64,000 bases of DNA, taken from contig CM060471.1 in assembly GCA_030544235.1 (NCBI GenBank), positions 12,385,348-12,449,347 on the forward strand. Direction: 5' to 3'. The notes under the pieces are model-generated. The model saw only the letters and a program-made list of their open reading frames with translations. It did not search any database and had not been told where the DNA came from. The stretch's first letter is position 1, and every line of letters begins with the position of its first letter. Position numbers and translations under genes: made by a program. Below, piece by piece: positions 49,301 to 59,000 of the stretch. The DNA comes from Lepturacanthus savala (Eukaryota > Chordata > Actinopteri > Scombriformes > Trichiuridae).

Positions 49301-52300
49301 AGTATATGTGTATGTTTATGATATGACCGAGGGGCAGTCTTAGGCATTGACCTCATTTAGGAAGTGAGCGGCCTGAGGATAGGAGCCTTTCCTGAGCCTC
49401 AGTGCTATATTGGTGTATCGGGTACCTTCTTCCTGACTGCAGCAGGAAAAAAGGATGTTATCAGGGGGGAAAAGGCTGTTAGGCTGGTGGTTGGGATCCC
49501 TAATTATTCTCTTTACCTTATTCCTGCAGCAAATAATGCAAAGAGGCCAAATATGTAACTTTTTCAGATTATTAACCTATGTAAAACAGTGCAGCTGGAC
49601 TGAAGCAGGAATGCATGTGTTTTTTAATAATCCCAGTTAATTTAGTTCTTCATTTCTTTGATACTATAAATATTACAGGTATGATAAAACAAAGGTCAGT
49701 CTTGGCATATCCCCTTAAAAAGTAGAATTTTCTCTATTGAAGAACATATCTAACTACTTCTGTCCACAGCGGAAAATGCTACATTGATCGGTAATGAACC
49801 ATAGCAAAACAGATATCGATTGAGACATCACACGTTTTTAAAAAACAAAAGCAGGAAAAGTATTGGAGGGTAAGGGGCTGGGAGGGAGAGAGAGAGAGAG
49901 CGAGTGTGAAAAAAAGAGACAGCTGCTTAGGTCAGCAGAGACGAGTGGCTCCCCCTTTCCCCAAGCTGTCTGAAGTCTCCATGAGGGACAGAGGGAGAGA
50001 TTTAGACAAGATGTGAAATATTGAGTGAGAGGGAGAAAGGGAGGAAGGGAGGGAGGGAGCGGGAGACTGACAGCAGGTGGAAAAATGGATAGAAGGAATA
50101 AGGTAACACAAAACTGACAGATTGATTGAGCTTTTTACAGTTTGCTTTTGGTGAGCAGGTGTTCTCTCCTCTTTATTTTCAGTAACCCAGCTTTATTTGA
50201 GTAATTCAGGGTTAAGTGCTTTGCTTTGGCACAGCTTGATGTTTTTTTTGGGACTCAGGCTTCCAAACCGAGGCCCACAAGCTGCTCCCGCCACCGACGG
50301 TTAGTAAGGGACGAAGGATAATTGTCAGAAAGAGGACTACAAAGACGGTCTGACGGAAACGTCAGCTCGATGCAGGAAACGTCGTCTCGATGCAGGTTGT
50401 TTGGGTTTGGACGTCAAAGACTGGCTCTGCTCCCTGGTGTTCCTTTCTTGTCCGTCCTGATAGAGTCAGAGACGGTGGGGGACAGCACTCACATCTCAGC
50501 TCGCCAACATGTCCGCCCTGATGGTACATGTCAAAAGACAGACGCTGGCCATGAGGGAGGAGCTGTTCCCTTCTTTTCTCATGTTAGTTTTTGCTGGGTT
50601 TAACAGCAGAGTTTCACAGCACCATCCTGCTTCCCTTAAATTCTAGTTTTATAATGTTTTCGACTTAACAGATAACATAAGATGACATGTAGTGATGCTG
50701 AAACCAGGCTGAATACACACACTTAGTAATAGCTCCGGTTGTGATGTCACATCAAGAGTGTAAGTTAATAGTAAATGTCCCAGGATCCATGTAGCTGCCC
50801 TCTCCGTACAGAGAGCTTGTACTTGACGTCTGTTCCTGGCTTTGTGCATGGAAATCCAAAAACTTTCATCCACACCACCGAAGCGATAAAAAATATCTTC
50901 GGCAACATGAAGCCACACAATCCGCATCAAACAATTCCATGCACAGGCCTAAGCAGTAGGTGGTGATAGCCCTCCTAAGAGGAAGACCATTTAGCCAATC
51001 ACATGTCTCCATGGATACAACTTCCTGTTTACCACCGCACAGTGTGACATCAAATAATGTTGACAGGAAATTGCAGTACTTTTTTGCGGAAATTATGTCT
51101 ACCAAAGACAAGAGTTGATCAGACAGATGCAAGAGATTGGCTTGGAAGAGGCATCTCTGAAAACCATTTTAGAAATAGACTCAAGTGGGATTATATATTA
51201 GGATGTAGAACAATAAAACGCTAGTCCTGCAGATGGCAGCAATCCAATTTTTTGGATGCCGGCTGCCTTAAAACCCCAAAGAAGAAGAACAAACTGTGGT
51301 TTTCCCAACCACACATGACTGCTGAAACCGGATTTTTCGAAAAAGTTCAACCTGGACTTTAGGTTCAGAAGCTCACAACTGTGGTTATGTGTGGATGAAG
51401 GGCCAAACCACGCAGAGAAACACACGGGTTAAAAAATACCCACATTGGTGTGGGCAGCCCCTTTAACTGACCCCAGTTCTCTGAGGGAGAGGAGGGGGAA
51501 ACGATGCGTGAGAAGGAAGAATGCATTAATGCTACAGGTCTAACTAGGTGCTTTTGGACCATAAAAGCGTGCTCATTTCTATTAATAGATCACAAAAAAT
51601 GAAAATATTAAACTGGGAAAATGGCAAAATATGGCCCCTTTAACAGGTGCATGTTGTGCTGAGGTGAGCAACTAGGCCAGATTTTAATTTCTGCTCCGTT
51701 TTTCTATTCCCCGCAGCTACTTCCATCATTTCAATTTGTGCCTTGTCACCATATATGAACGATTGCCGTGCCGAGTCCACTCCTTCTGTTTATTTATTTG
51801 GACCCTTTTTACCACCTTCTAACAGCTGGTATTGCATTGTAGGTAGCTCACACACAGGCACCAAAATAATGTAGATAGACTCACCAAATATCTAGTTATC
51901 ACCTGTGGGTGACTCAGATTAAATTGGCTATCAGAAGGAAATCATAATTCTCAGAAATAATTTATTAATCATTTAATATAGGAGCTTTATTTCATAAAAT
52001 CCTAAAACCAGGGCACCACATTTACCTCGAAAGGAAATGATAGCCAATTTTATGATTAAAAAATATATATTAAAAGAGTAAAGTGAAATAGTTGATGGGG
52101 TTAGGTAAAAGATGGAGATGAGGACAGAGAAATAAAGGAGCTTTACTCAATAACAAAGAGCTGAAAAAAAACTGAATCAAAGAAAACAAAAACCGTTCCT
52201 TATTGTCTGCAGCCTGGCTGTTTTCATGAGCTTCACAACCTAAGATCACATACTCTTGAATTTTAAGACAGTACAGTAGACAAAGTAATGTGTAAAAATG

Positions 52301-52994
52301 CCCCCCATCATTTCCTTTCAGACTTGATATACAATTAGGATAACCTTTTGAACATGAGAACTGAATATTTTAGTTAGTTTTGATTGTAGAGCTCATAATC
52401 AATGTCCTCAGTCTTTAATGACTGACACAGTCATTAAATCTACAGTTACACTCCAGATTTCCTTTCCCCTTCACACCTTCCCTGCTACTCACTCTAAAAT
52501 CAATAATTCTATTAGACAAATTTCTCTTGGGGAAAATGCCTCATTCATTTGTCTTGTAAGCAGCGGTTTCTGTCAGATGCTCAATTTTCTCTGTCGTCCT
52601 CGTTCCTGCTTACACTTTGTCTTTTTATGGCTTTTGTTTAAAGTGTAAGCGAAGGATTGTGAATCACAATGTCAATTATGAGAATGGTGCCTTAGGAAAT
52701 ATTTTGTTTTGTTTTTTTTAATTGGTCCAGTATTCTCTTCCTAAAACAGCTTAAATGCAATATCAAGTTCCAATTTGCTCAGAGAAGAGACAGTGAACAC
52801 TGATGCCTCAGCTCCAGTTCTTCTTAAGAGAAATTCTGATTCACTAGCATCTTACAGATGCATGCAACAGATAGCTAATAGAGATGCTAACATGTTCTAC
52901 TGTAAATGTGGCCTAGGATAAAGGTCAAAAGACACGCAATGAGTACAATGAATACAAATATTTGAAGGTTATGTTCAGTGACCATATGAATTAT

Positions 52995-53059
<65 letters not shown>

Positions 53060-56000
53060 CACAGGATACTTTATTAGGTACACCATGCTAGTAACGGGTT
53101 GGACCCCCTTTTGCCTTCAGAACTGCTTCAATTCTTCATGGCATAGATTCAACAAGCATTCCTCAGAGAGTTTGGTCCATATTGACATGATGGCATCACA
53201 CAGTTGGTGCAGATTTGTCGGCTGCACATCCATGATGTGAATCTCCCGTTCCACCACATCCCAAAGATGCTCTATTGGATTGAGATCTGGTGACTGTGGA
53301 GGCCATTTGAGTACAGTGAACTCATTGTCATGTTCAAGAAACCAGTCTGAGATGATTCCACCATTCTCCTCTGACCTCTGGCATCAACAAGGCATTTCCG
53401 CCCACAGAACTGCCGCTCACTGGATATTTTTTCTTTTTCGGACCATTCTCTGTAAACCCTAGAGATGATTGTGTGTGAAAATCCTAGTAGATCAGCAGTT
53501 TCTGAAATACTCAGACCAGCCCTTCTGGCACCAACAACCATGCCACGTTCAAAGTCACTCAAATCATGATCTTCGTTTGTTGTAATCATCAAGAGCTATG
53601 GATCTGGCTCCATATCAGTTCTTGTAATACTCCTTTTGTGGTTACTCCTCCTGTATACATTATGTGTAGTTGCTATTCAATTTTGTTTTGATGATTTCAG
53701 CAAGTGCAGAAAAAACATTGAGGTTTAATCATAATGACTTAGAAATCCATGTAGACTTAATGCTGGTTGTGAAGCTTTTTAGGACACATTAAAGCCTGAA
53801 CACACTAATCATCAGACGGCATCAGGAGGCTAAAAGGAAAAGTGCAAATATGGCTGAATACTTTTTCTGCATGTTTGTGCAGGTGAGGAGAAAGAAACAC
53901 ACTTCATAAACATTATTGATTAAATCAATTATAAGCAAATGAAAAAAAAAACTGTAAGAAAAAGGGAATCTTTAAATCACTTGTACGTTTGTTGCATGGC
54001 TGCGTTAATTATATCTGTTGGTGAACTTGAAGTGTGCCAAAATACACCAGGGTATAGTCTGGCCTAGCCTAAAATATATACATGGTTTGAAATAGCTCAG
54101 GCTGTTTGCATGACGTTGGCCCAAGGTGTCACGACCCTGGTGGGTGCTGGCTGATTTGGAGATCAAAACAGAGATTGGGCTCATGGCGCCGGTCTACCGC
54201 TCCACACCAAAGCCTTTTCTGGACAGAGGAAGACCTCTGGTATTGCACTAGATTAGCTCGTAGATGCTAATAAGCAGGTATAAAGAGTCCAGCACTTCAT
54301 TTTAGCGCTGCAGTGTAACTGTACATCCGTACACACCGCCTCTTTGTTGTGTCTTACACCTTAAACTTATTTCCACTAACTGATGAACTTCCCTCTGTTC
54401 TCCCTCGCACACGCTGTAGCTCCGGGTAACAAGAACAACCCACGCTCATCTGCATCACTATATCATACACACGTTACCTGCCCAGTTCTCACTCTTAAAG
54501 AGACAGCCTGTAATACAGGTACAAAACAGACACGCTATCGTCCCCACAGTGAGGGGGAAGCCAAGGACGTATTTTTGGGGTGCCACCCCAAAATTCTGTC
54601 ACATCCTTGGTGGAATTGACCCCCGTTTCCCTCATTTTCCAACTTCATTCAGTATGCCCTGGATATTAATATCAAATTGAAATGCATTGTTCTACCTCAC
54701 CCTCCAAATTTAACAAGTAAATTTACCAAAACCTGTTCCTTTAATTCAGAGTTTTAAAGCAGCAATGTCTGACACTCCTTTCCATATAAACACTCTATGT
54801 GTGCTAATTCTTTCTTTCTGTTTTTTTGTCCTCTCCCTTTACCAGTCTCTGCCACAACACCACCACTGAATACTAATTGCCATAGCACATATATACAGTA
54901 TATATATATGTATTTTTTTAAAGTGTGCGTGTGTGTGTGTGTGTGTAACCTCAGCTGCATGTGTGTATGAGTGTATGAGTGGAAGATCCATTTGGGAGAC
55001 TGTGATTTGCTGGCGATGACTGAGAAAAGGAGGGAGGGAGGGATTACGCATCGATGATGCGAGGGAGAGGGAGGGAGAGGGAGGCAGAAAGGCAGAGAGC
55101 GCTGTCCCTATCCGCTTCTTCTTCGCTCTGCGATCCAGGCAGCCGGCTCTCCTTTCCGCAGCAGCAGAAGCAGCAGCAGCATCAGAGGGAGAAGGGCAGA
55201 AAGAAAAAGTACTGGATTAGATGGAAAAGATTTTCAACAGATAAGCAAACCGGGCATCGCCAAAGCCAAAGAAGGCATGAAAGACGGCCGCAGCAGGAGA
55301 GTGGCTGCTCTCAAACACCCACACCCACCGAACGTGTGACGGGGGAAAGAGACTAAAACCGGTACAAAGAGAGTCCGAGAGAAAATAGTGACCTGGAGAA
55401 GTGGATCATAGAGAGGGGCAAGAAACAGCAAAGGATGTCAGCGGACCGATGCACATGGACAAAGAACAGAGGGGAGAAGTGAGAGATATCCTGACAATCA
55501 GCACTGTGACTGTAAAATTGATGGAATCCATTTTACAGTGGGGCCAACATGAGCATTCATTCTTCTTTTGTGCCAAATCTTAGCATTTTCAGACCCTCCG
55601 CTGCCTCCTCCGTGTCGTCTTCTTTGGCTTTCATTTATTTTATTTGTATCATACCCTGAGTTGTGACGAAATCCAGGGTGCTTTTTGGAATCCCTGCTCT
55701 GAAGTCCGAGGGCGGCCGTCCTCCCACCCCTCCGTGTGTGTGTTTGTGTGCCTAATTGAGATTTTGTGTTCATATATGCATAAAGAGCTTATTTGTAAGC
55801 CTGTTTGTGCTTTTTTACCCTTCCACATTTCACACCCATCTGTTTCATGCTGGCTGTCCTTTCACACCTCTGCCAGTGTTTCATACCATCTGTGAGAGTG
55901 TCAGCTTGTTTCCCTGTGTGTGTGTGTCTGTGTGTGTTAGCGTGTACCTGTCGGTGCATGTATACGGATTCATATCTGTGGTGTTGTCGCCGGTGTTCAC

Positions 56001-59000
56001 TAAAAGGTGGCAGCTGGACAGCTGTCACCTTTGGATAACTTGGCGGAAAAGAAGGTACAGTTTTATGCATCAGCTTGCAGTTCAAATCCCAGGCTGGTCG
56101 AGGGAAGTGGCGGATTTATGGCGTTCGTTGTGACCGATTTTCGTCTGCAAGAGAAAGTCACCTCGTCGGAGACGTCCAACGAAGTAGTCGCTTCTGCACA
56201 TGCATAATACATGGCTGTCCTATAAATAATTCAGCGTCAGGTGGGCACCCCAGCATTGCCTGGTGGACGTTGATCAAGACATTCAGGAGCAAAGCCGTTG
56301 GGGTTTGATACGTGCTGGTAGCTGTCGACGGACTGACAGCAGCCTGATGATGCCTTGCCTCCCTCTGGGATCTCTGCTGATTACCCGCTGCTTTCTGTAA
56401 CAGCTGAAGTCACTTCCAGTTGTCTTGTTTGCACATCAGCCTACTGGACACCATCCAGACCAAGCCAGCCTCGCACTGTTTCTTGTGATATCCCTTCGGA
56501 TTAACTTTCTGGATCCGTTCGTCTGCTTTGAGGCAGATAAAGTCCAACCGTTCGTGAGAGCCGTTCACCTTCCTCTTCTGACTATGATTGGGGTTAACAG
56601 CCTGCACTCGGCAGGTCGCCTACGCTCACGCTCTCTTTGCACTGTGCGCTACGGACGGGACTTCCGGATGATGGACCCATTCCGGTATCCCAGAACCCCA
56701 CGCTCACGTTCGCTCAAACCTCTGGTCTTTCCAGACTTGCTGGGCAAGGCTCAGGATGGACAGAATCATCCACAGGCCAGGAAGAGGAGGCAGGTACTGA
56801 AAACTGTCAGCTGTTACCCGTTACTTTTAATTTCATAAGTCATTGAGACAAATCATTCATCACCACAAATGTCCCGCAGCTTGCATGTTTGATCAACAAA
56901 ATCAATCTCCAAAACTAAGAGCTGAATCATTTCTCCTACTTTACATATGTCATAACAACTCAAATTTTACTCAATGTAACATTTGATAGTTGATCATTCA
57001 AAATCAAACTAGCTAATTCAGAGGTGTCAAACTCATTTTAGCTCATGTGCCACATAGAGACCAACTTAATTTCATGTGGGTAAAGCTGACTCCTCTAAAT
57101 TTCTCCTTTTTTTTTCATCTAAAGACACAATGTAGAATCTGAATACTTTCACATTAACCATCTATTTACCAAACAGGTGATGAACAGCCTGGGATGTTTT
57201 CAGAAAATAAGCCCAATTTAAAAGATATTATTATATTTATTTGTATATCATATTGAGCACTGAAAGCTGCTGTGAATACAAGTACCAAGGTTTTACATTT
57301 ATGTCAATAAACAAAAACTGCTCTATTTATTCTTAGAAAATCTAAAACTCTGTGTCAATTTTTTTAATTCAGTGGGCTGGATTGGACCCTTTGGCAGCCA
57401 GTCCTGGCCCTTGGGCAGACACCCCTGAGCAAAACAAGCTCTCATTGCAAAATCTGACTTAAGACTTACCATCTGATCAGTTTGTGTATGTCCATGTCTG
57501 GAGTGTGGAGTAGTTGGTGAGCAGATTGATTCACTGCCAAGCCTGATTGAACATACATTACAGCGCAGCATATTGTTTAAAGACACCACTCAGCGCTCAT
57601 TTGCTGGCACTTGGTGACGTTGATGAAGGAAGTAGGTGAAGGTGACGAACACCCATCCTTGTCTCAATGAACCTCAAGACTGAATGAGTCTGAGACTGCT
57701 GCTCTGATTTATACTCTTTCATCTGCCTTTTTTTCTTCTACCCAAACTCCAGTTCCCCTGCTATTGCTAACGTGTTTCTTTAGGATTTACAAGAGTGATT
57801 TCTTTTCAGTATCATGATGCTAAGACCTAATACCAAATCACCCTTTTACCCATACCTATACCCCTTGGAACAGTTTACAGGGAACATGTTTATCGTATTC
57901 TTTTAAGCATTTTTTTCAAAGAAATGACTAAATTTTTGTCTGTCTTCTGTTAGCCATTCCGTTTCACCCTTCATTTGAAGTGTGCCTTTTGAAAACACTC
58001 CATTTGGAGGGCCATATATCTCTAGCACTTGGCCTTTCTCCTCTTTCTCAGGAAGCATCGGGGACACCCCCTACGAGAACACACAAACAGAGGGCTAGGG
58101 CAGAGTGGTCAATTGCATCATGATGTTTCTACTATGTTGTTAAGGTGTTAAATCTATTATAAATCATTCCAGAAACAAAAAACTAATTTCCTTCCAAAAG
58201 AGGCCTAAATAGTCTGCACTAACTGTCCATTGGACATATGCTAACTGGATGTTAAAAGATGTTCACTATCTGGCAAACATATCCAATGTAACATGTATAG
58301 TTTATGCAGGATTGGACAGGAAATGGTTGGATACTCCAGACGGGGTTCTTGTTGAATTTTACTTGTTACCGTTGCTGCTGGAGATGGGTTTTTTTTGTTT
58401 CTGTTTTTTTTTGCGACTGCTACCCAAGAAAAAGACATGCCAATCATAAAAACCTAGAGTTACATTTATGTGACAGATGCTCTCTAGCAGCTGTAGTGAT
58501 TATGACCAGGAGCAGTGGTGCAGTTCAGATGGCATATATACAGTATATGTGGACAGATGTCCTCATTCAGAGGAGGAGGGGTAGACGGAGATGTCAGCCC
58601 AATGGATTTTGCCTCAGAAGGCCGCTGTTCATTTCTTATTTCCAACTGCAGGTTGGGACATTTTTTTTGAAAACTGTAACTAAGATTATCCCCCCATGAT
58701 GATGTAGGATGCCCTACTTGACCAGATCAACCCTTGCTTGCCTCAGTATATATTCAGGAGGAATTGTGTTCATAAAAGTAGCATTCATTTAAACACATTC
58801 ATAAGACAGTCTGCAACAGAGACTTCAAAGCTCTGTTTCTGTTTTGCCTCCAGTGTTTCTGTCACTTTCACAAGAAACTTTCTGAGGTTTCCTTGTTCAT
58901 GTAGTCACTATCTGATGGTTTCAACACCATGAAAATCATTATCATTACTGTTTGGAGCTAAAATGATTAGTTGATTAAGTTTACAGAAAAACAGATATTC

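Noticed and set aside
55250..55345. KPGIAKAKEGMKDG-like frame recalling the synuclein KAKEG motif
   Set aside because: The similarity is a few residues only, the frame has no ATG upstream in phase and stops quickly; it is most likely 5'UTR.
55756..56133. 125-codon Cys/Val/Ser-rich frame in the 55-56 kb block
   Set aside because: It is driven by GT-rich sequence (CVCVSVCVSVYLSV), does not reach a phase-compatible donor, and has no known similarity.
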